Assembly: GCA_010028905.1 (NCBI GenBank)
Contig: RGZZ01000004.1
Span: forward strand, 1 to 41,041
Reading direction: 5' to 3'
Source of the DNA: Pseudomonadota bacterium
Lineage (GTDB): Bacteria; Vulcanimicrobiota; Xenobia; RGZZ01
DNA: 41,041 nt
A program made the position numbers and the translations under genes. The notes under the pieces are model-generated. The model was given only the letters and a program-made list of their open reading frames with translations, was not told the DNA's origin and searched no databases. Positions 33,650 through 41,041 of this stretch are shown here, piece after piece. Position 1 is the first letter of the stretch, and every line of letters starts with the position of its first letter.

Positions 33650-35520
33650 GACGGGCGCTGCGCCTCGGCGAAGAGCGCGGCGTACACGCCGCCTTCTTGC
33701 AGCAGCGAATCGTGGGTGCCTTGTTCGACCACCCGTCCGGCGTCGAGCACTACGATGCGGTCGGCGGCCCGCGCCACCGTGGCCCGGTGCGCGATCTCGA
33801 TGACGGTGCGGCCCGCCGTGGCGGTGCGCAGCGAGGCCTCGAGGGCGGCTTCAGCCAGGGGATCGAGGCTGGCCGTGGCCTCGTCGAGCACGGTCACCCG
33901 AGGGTCGGCGAGCAGCGTTCGCGCCAGGGCGACGCGCTGGCGCTGGCCTCCGCTGAGGTTCGCGCCGCGCTCGTTGACCATGTGGTCGTAGCCGTCCGGC
34001 AAGGTCACGATGAAGTCGTGGGCGCCCACCACCTTCGCGGCCGCCGCGATCTCGTCGTCGGTGGCGCCCTCGCGGCCGTAGCCGATGTTGTCGCGGATCG
34101 TTCCGCTGAACAGGAAGACCTCTTGCGCCACGAGCCCCACCTCGGCGCGGACCGTGTCGAGGGGCAGCGTCTCGATCGCGGCGCCGTCGAGGGTGATGTG
34201 CCCCTGCGCGCAGCTGTAGAAGCGGGCCAGCAGGTTGGCGAAGGTCGATTTCCCGGCACCGTTGCGTCCCACCACGGCGACGCGTTCCCCGCGCGCCACC
34301 GCGAGGGTCACGCCTCGCAAGGCCTCTGGTCGATCATCACGATAGCGCATGTGCACGTCGTCGAACGCCAGGGATGCTCCACGCGGTCTGGCGCCCGCCG
34401 ATGCCAGCGCGTCCGGCGCAGGCAGGGGGGCGTTTCCCACGTGTGGGGTTGCGGCGTCGGCGGCGTGACCCGGCGCGCGTGGCGCGGGGCTCGCTTCGAC
34501 CGGCGTGTCGAGCAGGGCGAAGAGCCGCGCCCCCGCGCTCACCCCGCGGCTCACCACCGCGGTGGTCTGGGGCAGGCGGTTGATGGGGGTGGTGGCCAGC
34601 AGCATGTAGGCCCAGAAGGCAAGCAGATCGCCCAGGGTCAGCTGGCCGCTCATGATCCGCAGGGCGCAGTACCACATCACGATGGCGATGGCGCTCGTGG
34701 CCAGCACCTCCATGATGGGGTTCTGGGTGGCGGTGAGGCGCACGAGCTGCATGGCGTGACGGAAGGCCTCCTGGTTCTTGCCGCGGAACCGCTCGCTCTC
34801 GTCGCCCTCGCGGTTGAAGGCCTTCACCTGCTTGATGCCGCTCACCGTCTCGTGCACGTGGCTGGTGAGCTCGCTCAGCTGCTCGTGGGCGTCGTCGGTG
34901 GCCTTGGTGAGGCGCCGCGCGTACCGCCGCACCACGATGCCGGCCGCGGGGGTGACGATCATGGCAAGAACCGTGAGCTGAACGTCCTTGGCGATCATGA
35001 ACGCCAGCGAGGTGACGAGCACGATGGTGTCGTTCGTGATGACGAGCAGGCCGGTGGTGAGCAGCTCGGTGACCATGCGAAGATCATCGGTGAAGCGCGT
35101 GATGAGCTCGCCTGAGGTCTGACGGTCGAACCACGCAATCGGAAGGCGCATCAGATGGTCGTAGGCGTGCTCGCGCAGGCCGCGCACGCAGCCCTGGCTG
35201 GCGCGGTTGAGGAGGATGCCCTGCAGCCACGTGAACAGGCCCTTGAGCAGCGTGGCGCCGAGCATGGCCGCGAGCAGCCACGCCAGGAAGCCGTAGCGCC
35301 CCGTGAGCCCGGAAGCGGTCAGCACGTCATCGGTGAGTGTCTTCACGAGCAGCGGTCGCACAAGATTGGCCACGTTCAGCACCACAGAGGCAAGCACGGC
35401 CGCCGCGAAGAGCCCTCGGAAGGGCCGCCCGTAGCGCGCGAGGCGACCGAGTACGTGGAGGGCGCCCGATGTGGGCGGGGGTGGCGGTGTGGAAGTGGGC
35501 ATGGCGGCGTTGACCCGCAT
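33646..35520 (-). CDS. ABC exporter half-transporter, MsbA/LmrA-like (first gene of pair)
   Basis: 624 residues with the same layout as its partner. A Pro-rich N-terminus (PTSTPPPPPTSG) is followed by six membrane segments, a Pro/Ala-rich linker (about 345-385) and the ATPase domain. Walker A is GRNGAGKST, signature LSGGQRQRVALARTL, Walker B VTVLDEATASLDPLAE, switch IAHRAT. The catalytic glutamate is intact, so, unlike TM287/288-type heterodimers, neither subunit shows a degenerate ATP site. The start is ATG 35520; ATG 35502 is an alternative and neither has a good ribosome site. It is the first gene of the minus-strand block, divergent from the membrane/TPR gene at 35593. Confidence 0.92.
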   Translation of the reverse strand: MRVNAAMPTSTPPPPPTSGALHVLGRLARYGRPFRGLFAAAVLASVVLNVANLVRPLLVKTLTDDVLTASGLTGRYGFLAWLLAAMLGATLLKGLFTWLQGILLNRASQGCVRGLREHAYDHLMRLPIAWFDRQTSGELITRFTDDLRMVTELLTTGLLVITNDTIVLVTSLAFMIAKDVQLTVLAMIVTPAAGIVVRRYARRLTKATDDAHEQLSELTSHVHETVSGIKQVKAFNREGDESERFRGKNQEAFRHAMQLVRLTATQNPIMEVLATSAIAIVMWYCALRIMSGQLTLGDLLAFWAYMLLATTPINRLPQTTAVVSRGVSAGARLFALLDTPVEASPAPRAPGHAADAATPHVGNAPLPAPDALASAGARPRGASLAFDDVHMRYRDDRPEALRGVTLAVARGERVAVVGRNGAGKSTFANLLARFYSCAQGHITLDGAAIETLPLDTVRAEVGLVAQEVFLFSGTIRDNIGYGREGATDDEIAAAAKVVGAHDFIVTLPDGYDHMVNERGANLSGGQRQRVALARTLLADPRVTVLDEATASLDPLAEAALEASLRTATAGRTVIEIAHRATVARAADRIVVLDAGRVVEQGTHDSLLQEGGVYAALFAEAQRPS

Positions 35521-35592
35521 TCTACGCGTCCGCGCGGAGGCCTGTCAAACGCGGCCGGGAGGCGCCGCGGGCTTTCGGGCGAATCTCGAGGG

Positions 35593-37590
35593 GTGCGTCG
35601 CCTCGCCATCGCCATCGGCCTCGTCGTGCTCTTCGTCGCGTGCGTGCACCCCACGGTGTTCGACTACGACGTCTGGTTCGATCTCGCGATGGGCGAGCAC
35701 ATCGCGCGCACGGGCGAGATCGTGCATCACAGCGACTGGGTGTGGCCGAACGACCGACTGCCCCAGCCGTGGTTTCCCAACGATGAGTGGGGATTCTGCG
35801 TGCTGGCCCACGCCGTGCACCACGCCTTCGGGGAGAGCGGGCTCTCGCTGCTGCTCACCGCGCTTCCGGCCTGGGGCTGTCTGGTGCTGGGCACGCTCAC
35901 GGCCCGCAGGCGGGGCGCGGGATGGGGAGGGGCGGCGCTGGCGGCGGTGCTCGGCGCGCTGCTGCTGCAGTCGCGGCTCATGCCGCGTCCCCAGCTGATC
36001 ACCGACCTCTTCCTGGCGGCGTTCGTCTACATGGGTGAGCGTGAGCGCACTCCGCCATGGGCCTACGCCGCGCTCATGCTGGTGTGGTGCAACCTGCACG
36101 CCGGCTGCTTCATCGGCGTGGCCTGGCTGGGCCTGCGCATGGTGGCCGATCTGATCGCCGGCGTGGTCGAGAGGGCGCGTGCCGCGCGGGAGAGCACGGG
36201 TGCCGAGGAAGGCGACCGCGCGGTCGACGCGAACGCGGCGCGTGGGCTGCTCGGCCTGTCGGACGGCGCCGTGTCGCTTCTGCGCCGCGACGCGGGAGCC
36301 CTCGCCCTCACGCTCGCCGCCACCGTCTGCTGCCCCGCCGGATTCTGGCTGGCCGTCTATTTCGTCGACCACATCTTCGTTCACAACCGCGGCCTTCAGC
36401 TCATCGCCGAGTGGGCGCCGGCGGAGCTCGGTCGCAATCCCCTGACGCTCTTCGTCGCCCTCGAGATCGCGGGCCTGGCCGCGCTGGGCGTGGCGCGAGG
36501 GCTGCGCCTTCGTGACGTGCTTGTGTTCGTGGTGTTCGCCTGGGCGGCGAAGTCGCGCAGCCGCTCGTGTGGCGAGCTCGTGGCCACCAATCAGGCCACC
36601 CTCGCCCTGGGGCTGTCGGCGCTGGGCGCCCTCGCGCCCGAGCTTCTGCGCCGCGCGTTGGCGCGCATATCGCCACGCGCCTTCGCCATCCTGGCGGCCG
36701 TGGCGGCGGCCGCCTGCCTGGTCTGGCTGGCGCCGCAGCGGCTGCCCCTGCGGGCCGCGCGCTACGCCTATCCAGACGAGGCGCTGGCGTTCATCGCCCG
36801 TCGTGGGCTGCCCACGACCGTCTTCAACACCTTTCACTTCGGCGGCTACATGACGTGGCGCGCCCGCCCCGCCTATCGGGCGTTCATCCACGGCTTCGAC
36901 CCCACCTATGACGAGCAGCTGTTCGACGACTACATCGTCATCAGCCGCGGGGGGCGCGAGGCCAACGCGACCCTCGATCGCTGGGGGGTGCAGGTGATGC
37001 TGGTGGGCTACGGCCAGCCCGATGACATCACCGGGCAGCTGCTCACCTGGCTGCAGGTCGACCCCGGATGGAAGCTGGTGTGGTTCGACGATACCGCCCT
37101 CGTCTACGTGCGGCGCACTTCCGCGTTCGCTTCGCTTCCCGCGTTCGACACGCTTCGGCCGGGCGCCGCCACCCCATGGGAGATCACCGACTCGCGTGTC
37201 CGGGCCGATCTGGTTCGCGCTGCGCGGGAGATGCCTTCGGTGCGCGGGCTGTGCGGGCTGGCTGACGCGCTGGCGGCGGCGGGCGATGGCGCGGGTGCGT
37301 CGCAGGCCTGCGCGCGGGCCATCGCCATCGATGCCGAGCATCCCCTGCCGCATTCGACGCTGGGGCGACTCAAAGTCGGCGCGGGCGATCTCGAGGGCGG
37401 CAAGGCCGAGCTCGAGACGGCGTGGAGGCTTGCGCCCTCGGCGTCTCTGGCCTACAACATCGCGCTGGCGGAGGCCAGGGCCGCGCATGTCGATGAGACC
37501 ACCCGATGGCTGGGCGAGGCGCTGCGCCTCGACCCTGCCTTCACGCCGGCCCGGGACCTGGCGCGCAAGGCGGGTCTCAGCGTTCCCTGA
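35593..37590 (+). CDS. Polytopic membrane protein with C-terminal tetratricopeptide-like repeats
   Basis: 665 residues from GTG 35593. About ten membrane segments fill the first ~400 residues. After the first segment comes DYDVWFDLAMGEHIARTG and later SDWVWPNDRL, PWFPNDEWG. This acidic, Trp-rich loop after segment one is common to GT-C-like and related unassigned membrane proteins. A soluble region then carries AYPDEALAFIARRG, FNTFHFGGYMTW and FDDYIVISRGG. The last ~110 residues are TPR-like (AIDAEHPLPHSTLGRLKVGA, PSASLAYNIALAEAR). Sugar transfer is a reasonable guess but not shown. The start has only a close GAGGG before it; the open frame to 35155 is a shadow of the ABC gene. Confidence 0.78.
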   Translation: MRRLAIAIGLVVLFVACVHPTVFDYDVWFDLAMGEHIARTGEIVHHSDWVWPNDRLPQPWFPNDEWGFCVLAHAVHHAFGESGLSLLLTALPAWGCLVLGTLTARRRGAGWGGAALAAVLGALLLQSRLMPRPQLITDLFLAAFVYMGERERTPPWAYAALMLVWCNLHAGCFIGVAWLGLRMVADLIAGVVERARAARESTGAEEGDRAVDANAARGLLGLSDGAVSLLRRDAGALALTLAATVCCPAGFWLAVYFVDHIFVHNRGLQLIAEWAPAELGRNPLTLFVALEIAGLAALGVARGLRLRDVLVFVVFAWAAKSRSRSCGELVATNQATLALGLSALGALAPELLRRALARISPRAFAILAAVAAAACLVWLAPQRLPLRAARYAYPDEALAFIARRGLPTTVFNTFHFGGYMTWRARPAYRAFIHGFDPTYDEQLFDDYIVISRGGREANATLDRWGVQVMLVGYGQPDDITGQLLTWLQVDPGWKLVWFDDTALVYVRRTSAFASLPAFDTLRPGAATPWEITDSRVRADLVRAAREMPSVRGLCGLADALAAAGDGAGASQACARAIAIDAEHPLPHSTLGRLKVGAGDLEGGKAELETAWRLAPSASLAYNIALAEARAAHVDETTRWLGEALRLDPAFTPARDLARKAGLSVP

Positions 37591-37635
37591 GGCATGAGGG
37601 GGCGTGATGCATGAGGGAGGGCGCTTCCGCCGGGC

Positions 37636-38739
37636 TCAGGGGCGCAGCACGGCCTCCGCGTCCTTCTCGAGCGCGTCGAGCAGCTCGTTGGGCGTGCCGT
37701 ACACCTGCACCCGTGCGTTCCCCGTGGGCCAGGCACGGCGCAGCGAGGGCGGCATGGCGTCGAGGGTGGGGGTGATGAATACGGTGGGATGCCCCGTGGA
37801 GAGGGCCACGCCCGCCTCGACCCACATGCTGGAGGGACGCGGGGCTGATTCGCCCACGTAGAACACGCATCGACGGGCGTTGCGCACAGCGGTGACGTCG
37901 CGCAGCAGCGCTTCGGCGGGCTTGTCGTGGCCGACGTCGTCGCGGGGCTTGAGCCCCTCGCAGAACGAGGTTCGCTCCCCCAGGCTGTCGCGCAGGGCGA
38001 CGGTGAGCCGCTTCAGAACCGCCTGCGACTGGGCGTAGCGCAGCTCGTCGAGATGGCTCATCAGGCAGCCGATGAAGGCGTCGGTCTTCGGCTCACGACG
38101 AGGCGTGGTCGATACGCCGCGCTTCAGGCTGACCAGGGTGCCGTGCAGGGCGGCAAGGGGGTCGGGGCCCTCGAGGATGGCCACCTGCCCGCGGTAGGTC
38201 TGGTCGGCGTCGCGCAGGAACCAGGGCAGGTCCTTGCGGCTGGTCACCAGATAGACGCTGGGGCACCCCGTGGCCAGGGCCACCCCGGCGGCCACCAGGG
38301 CGTCTTCGGCCGCGGTGTTCGGACCCAGCCGCATGGTGAAGCCCTCGGCGTATCCGAACGGCGCGAAGTCGAGCTGCACGTGATGCGGGCTCTGCAAGCG
38401 CGTGTAGCGCGTCTCGCCAAGCACCCACTGGCCAGGCTGCAGCTCACCGCGCGAGAGGAACCCTTCCACGGCGACGATGTGCGAGGCGAAGCCCTCGACG
38501 GGCGTGGGCGAGGGCGATGGTTCTGCCGCGGGAGCAGGGTCGGCCGACGGGTCTGCCGCGGGTGCGGGGTCGGCCGACGGGTCTGCCGAGGGTGCGGGTT
38601 CGGCCGCCGATGGGGCCGCCGATGGGGCCGCTGAAGCTGCGGGTGCGGGCGCCGCGGCGATCTGCACGGGAAACCCGATGAGATGAAGGGCGCAGAGCCC
38701 GAAGACGGCAGTGAGCAGCGTGAGAAGGCGCGTTCGCAT
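37636..38739 (-). CDS. Secreted protein with two nucleoside-deoxyribosyltransferase/TIR-like units
   Basis: 367 residues, not confidently assigned. Signal peptide 1-30 (LLTLLTAVFGLCALHLIGF, cleavage near IAAA), then an Ala/Pro/Asp low-complexity linker (31-80) built from a 30-bp tandem DNA repeat. Two related units follow: about 83-205 and 218-362. Each ends in the same pattern, AAGVALATGCPSVYLVTSRKD (149-169) and EAGVALSTGHPTVFITPTLD (308-327), followed by LPWFLR or MPPSLRRA. The second unit has CVFYVGESAPRPSSMWVEAG, where Ser304, Trp306 and Glu308 resemble the catalytic-helix region of nucleoside deoxyribosyltransferase and TIR folds. The first unit lacks that Glu (Ala150). Start ATG 38739; no clear ribosome site. 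Convergent with the membrane/TPR gene, divergent from punA. Confidence 0.78.
   Translation of the reverse strand: MRTRLLTLLTAVFGLCALHLIGFPVQIAAAPAPAASAAPSAAPSAAEPAPSADPSADPAPAADPSADPAPAAEPSPSPTPVEGFASHIVAVEGFLSRGELQPGQWVLGETRYTRLQSPHHVQLDFAPFGYAEGFTMRLGPNTAAEDALVAAGVALATGCPSVYLVTSRKDLPWFLRDADQTYRGQVAILEGPDPLAALHGTLVSLKRGVSTTPRREPKTDAFIGCLMSHLDELRYAQSQAVLKRLTVALRDSLGERTSFCEGLKPRDDVGHDKPAEALLRDVTAVRNARRCVFYVGESAPRPSSMWVEAGVALSTGHPTVFITPTLDAMPPSLRRAWPTGNARVQVYGTPNELLDALEKDAEAVLRP
38537..38626. repeat. 30-bp tandem repeat coding a Pro/Ala/Asp linker
   Basis: Two copies of a 30-bp unit (38537-38566 and 38567-38596) differ by one base; a third, degraded copy starts at 38597, and a partial one precedes them. 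All lie inside the low-complexity linker of the secreted protein (ADPSADPAPA units), so the linker length may vary between strains. Confidence 0.8.
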
Positions 38740-38922
38740 GGAGGGCGGCTTCGCCCGCGCCGGGCCAGCCTCCTCTGCAGGACGCGAGCCGGGCTTGCAG
38801 ACACGCAGGACATCGAAGCGGCCGCGAGAAAGCCGCCTCTCTCTGAACGCCCGCACAGCGTCCGCGCGTGCGGCCCACGCATCGATGCAGGGCGTTCGCA
38901 CCGTCGCCGAGGAGGGAACCGC

Positions 38923-39810
38923 ATGTCTTCGAACGCACTCTCGAACCACCTCAAGGAGGCCGTCGCGGCCATTCGCCGCATCGCCGCCGCCGCGCCATCC
39001 ACCGCACCCGCCAGTGCCGAGAGCTGGCATCCGAAGGTCGGCCTCATCCTCGGATCGGGGCTGGGCGATCTCGCCAACGAAGTCGAGAACGCCGTGCGCA
39101 TCCCGTATTCGTCGATTCCGCACTTCCCGTCGTCCACCGTGCACGGGCACTCCGGAACCCTGGTGCTGGGCACCCTCGAGGGGCGCAACGTCATGATCTA
39201 CCAGGGGCGCGTGCACTTCTACGAGGGCTACACCATGCAGCAGATCACGTTCTCTGTGCGCCTGATGAAGGCCATGGGGGCTGACACCATGCTGGTGACG
39301 AACGCGGTGGGTGGAATCAGCGAGTTCCTCATCCCGGGCGATCTCGTGGTGATTCGCGACCACATCAACCTCATGGGCACCAACCCACTCATCGGCCCGA
39401 ACGACGATTCCATCGGCCCCCGCTTCCCGCCCATGGTCGACGCCTACGACCCCGCACTGCGCCAGTACGCGCGCGACGTCGCAAAGTCGCAGGGCTTCGA
39501 GATCCGCGAGAGCGTGTACCTGGCCCTCACGGGCCCGAGCTATGAGACCCAGGCCGAGATCAGGGTCTTCAAGCAGATCGGGGCCGACACCGTGGGCATG
39601 TCGACGGCGCCGGAGGTCATCGTGGCGCGTCACAGCGGCCTGCGGGTGCTGGGCATCTCGTGTGTGACCAACGCGCTGCACGGCGGCTACGAAGAGGCCG
39701 GTCACGAGGCCGTGGTCAAGCAGGCCAAGGAGACCGGACCGCGCTTCATCGGCCTGGTGCGCGGCGTTCTTGCCAACCTTCCCGCCGCGGCGCCCGCGGC
39801 GGCCCACTGA
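38923..39810 (+). CDS. punA: Purine-nucleoside phosphorylase, trimeric class (PunA)
   Basis: 295 residues. The enzyme splits inosine or guanosine with phosphate to base and ribose-1-phosphate in the cytoplasm. Family motifs are in order: LILGSGLGDL (phosphate-site serine), HFPSSTVHGHSG, YQGRVHFYEGY, VTNAVGGI, DHINLMGTNPLIGPND, ALTGPSYETQAEIR, and VGMSTAPEVIVARHSGLRVLGISCVTN, which marks the trimeric 6-oxopurine-specific type. An N-terminal ~30-residue helical extension precedes the core. ATG 38923 has GAGGAGGG six bases upstream. The pyrimidine phosphorylase gene follows after 12 bases, forming a salvage operon. Confidence 0.96.
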   Translation: MSSNALSNHLKEAVAAIRRIAAAAPSTAPASAESWHPKVGLILGSGLGDLANEVENAVRIPYSSIPHFPSSTVHGHSGTLVLGTLEGRNVMIYQGRVHFYEGYTMQQITFSVRLMKAMGADTMLVTNAVGGISEFLIPGDLVVIRDHINLMGTNPLIGPNDDSIGPRFPPMVDAYDPALRQYARDVAKSQGFEIRESVYLALTGPSYETQAEIRVFKQIGADTVGMSTAPEVIVARHSGLRVLGISCVTNALHGGYEEAGHEAVVKQAKETGPRFIGLVRGVLANLPAAAPAAAH

Positions 39811-39822
39811 AAGGAACATTGC

Positions 39823-41041
39823 ATGCGCGCCATCGACGTCATCCGCAAGAAGCGAAACCGAGAGGCCCTCACCCGGGAAGAGCTGGCCTTCATGTGCAAC
39901 GGCACCGCCGACAAGAGCATCCCTGACTACCAGGTCAGCGCGTTTCTCATGGCGGCCTATCTCAATGGCATGACCGAGCAGGAGACGGCCGATCTCACCA
40001 TGTGCATGGCCGAGTCCGGCGAGCAGATCGATCTGTCCGGCATCACGGGGGTGAAGGTCGACAAGCACTCGACGGGGGGCGTGGGTGACACCACCACCCT
40101 GGTGCTCGCGCCGCTGGTGGCCGCGTGCGGCGGGCAGGTGGCCAAGATGAGCGGGCGCGGGCTGGGGCACACCGGCGGCACCCTCGACAAGCTCGAGTCG
40201 ATTCCGGGCCTGAGCACGAGCTTGACCCGCGAGCAGTTCCTCGATCAGGTGAAGCGCATCGGCATCGCCGTCATCAGCCAGACCCCGACCCTGGTGCCGG
40301 CCGACAGCAAGTTCTACGCCCTGCGCGACGTCACCGCCACGGTCGACAGCATCCCGCTCATCGCCAGCTCGGTGATGAGCAAGAAGATCGCGGCCGGCGC
40401 CGAGGCCATCGTGCTCGACGTGAAGTGCGGCCGCGGCGCGTTCATGCAGACCCATGAAGACGCCCGCAAGCTGGCCCAGGCCATGGTCGACATCGGCCGC
40501 CATCTCGGGCGTCGCGTGAGCGCCATCATCACCGATATGGAGACGCCGCTGGGCGCCTACATCGGCAACGCCCTCGAGGTCGAGGAGGCGGTGGAGATCT
40601 TGCAGGGCAAGCACGCGGGCACCCCGCTGTGGGAGGTCTCGCTCGTGCTGGCTGGGCATCTTCTGGCCCTGGGCGGGCTCGCTCTCGACCCCACCGAGGG
40701 ACGGGCGAAAGCCGAAGAGGCCTTGCGCAGCGGCGCGGGGCTGAAGAAGCTGCGTGAGATGATCGAGGCCCAGGGCGGCGACGGCCGCGTCACCGAAGAC
40801 CTGGGGCTGCTTCCCAAGGCGCGGGTGCTCGTCGACGTGATGGCGCCGCGCGAGGGCTGGCTCGCGGCGGTCGACGCCCTCGACATCGGCGAGGCGGCCA
40901 ACCGCCTGGGCGCGGGGCGCGCCAAGAAGGAAGACAGCGTCGACCCGGCCGTGGGCGTGGTGCTCAAGGCGCGGGCCGGCCAGCATCTGAAGGCGGGCGA
41001 CGTGCTCGCCACCCTGCACGTCAACGACGAGTCGCGCGTTG
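39823..41041 (+). CDS. pdp: Pyrimidine-nucleoside (thymidine) phosphorylase, 3' end outside window
   Basis: First ~406 codons of an enzyme usually about 430 residues long, so only the end is missing. It splits thymidine, deoxyuridine or uridine with phosphate. The N-terminal helical domain begins MRAIDVIRKKRNREALT and ELAFMCNGTADK. The phosphate site is KHSTGGVGDTT, and the family signature is MSGRGLGHTGGTLDKLE. Also present are ASSVMSKKIAAGAEAIVLDVK and the C-terminal DPAVGVVLKARAGQHLKAGD. Lys-Ser-Thr pattern supports pyrimidine-nucleoside phosphorylase (Pdp) or thymidine phosphorylase (DeoA); these cannot be separated with certainty here. ATG 39823 has AAGGA seven bases upstream. Confidence 0.94.
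   Translation, partial: MRAIDVIRKKRNREALTREELAFMCNGTADKSIPDYQVSAFLMAAYLNGMTEQETADLTMCMAESGEQIDLSGITGVKVDKHSTGGVGDTTTLVLAPLVAACGGQVAKMSGRGLGHTGGTLDKLESIPGLSTSLTREQFLDQVKRIGIAVISQTPTLVPADSKFYALRDVTATVDSIPLIASSVMSKKIAAGAEAIVLDVKCGRGAFMQTHEDARKLAQAMVDIGRHLGRRVSAIITDMETPLGAYIGNALEVEEAVEILQGKHAGTPLWEVSLVLAGHLLALGGLALDPTEGRAKAEEALRSGAGLKKLREMIEAQGGDGRVTEDLGLLPKARVLVDVMAPREGWLAAVDALDIGEAANRLGAGRAKKEDSVDPAVGVVLKARAGQHLKAGDVLATLHVNDESRV

Noticed and set aside
35545-37488. A 647-codon minus-strand open frame.
   Set aside because: It is antisense to the membrane/TPR gene; its composition is Arg/Gly/His-rich with no domain, typical of a high-GC shadow frame.
38521-38630. Possible CRISPR-like short repeats.
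   Set aside because: The units are directly adjacent without spacers and lie in frame in a low-complexity coding linker.
37636-41019. A 1127-codon minus-strand open frame across the nucleoside phosphorylase genes.
   Set aside because: Only codons after ATG 38739 look like protein. The rest is the antisense shadow of punA and the pyrimidine phosphorylase, which have complete family motifs on the plus strand.

Overview
The window is about two-thirds G+C by eye and densely coded on both strands. It looks like a stretch of bacterial chromosome from a Gram-negative-type or otherwise poorly characterised lineage. Housekeeping genes dominate: rho, ftsY, minC-minD-minE, a PBP4-type carboxypeptidase, punA and a pyrimidine-nucleoside phosphorylase. 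Many genes start with GTG or TTG behind a clear GGAGG-type ribosome site. I found no tRNA, rRNA, insertion sequence, phage gene or CRISPR array. The phylum cannot be fixed from the sequence alone.

Layout, left to right. 1-2194 (+): a CPBP-type membrane protease (cut by the window edge) and an XdhC-like accessory protein. 2191-3633 (-): dacB-like PBP4. 3990-5353 (+): two tandem TrkA-like potassium-transport regulators. 5357-12079 (-): a co-directional block, in transcription order a family 2 glycosyltransferase, an unknown anchored protein, an ABC-2 permease, rho and a membrane/TPR protein. 12333-13232 (+): a NodB-type polysaccharide deacetylase, divergent from the glycosyltransferase. 13246-17291 (-): a frameshifted BoxB/PaaA-like diiron protein, two sugar-type ABC permeases and ftsY. 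17471-18247 (-): an alpha/beta hydrolase. 18503-21545 (+): a PPi-type phosphofructokinase fused to a zinc-peptidase-like C-terminal half, then a small acidic protein. 21557-24236 (-): a small repeat protein and a MacB-like ABC ATPase/permease pair. 24592-27469 (+): a small membrane protein and minCDE. 27587-35520 (-): in transcription order two ABC exporter half-transporters, a SnoaL-like protein, an S41-like peptidase, a Bax-inhibitor-1 homologue and an RluA-type pseudouridine synthase. 35593-37590 (+): a polytopic membrane protein with C-terminal TPRs. 37636-38739 (-): a secreted protein with two nucleoside-deoxyribosyltransferase/TIR-like units. 38923-41041 (+): punA and a pyrimidine-nucleoside phosphorylase (cut by the window edge).

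How the genes work together: cell-envelope and division functions recur (PBP4, MinCDE, glycosyltransferase plus deacetylase, MacB-like and exporter ABC systems, FtsY). The last two genes form a nucleoside-salvage pair. Several convergent pairs have almost no space between stops (0 to 13 nt), leaving no room for intrinsic terminators; this fits a genome that relies on Rho, which is encoded here.

The most unusual items are the phosphofructokinase-zincin fusion (18503-20968), the secreted tandem NDT/TIR-like protein (37636-38739), the broken N-terminus of the diiron oxygenase-like gene (near 17240), a MinE with a 79-residue extra tail, and perfect hairpins placed just upstream of ribosome sites.
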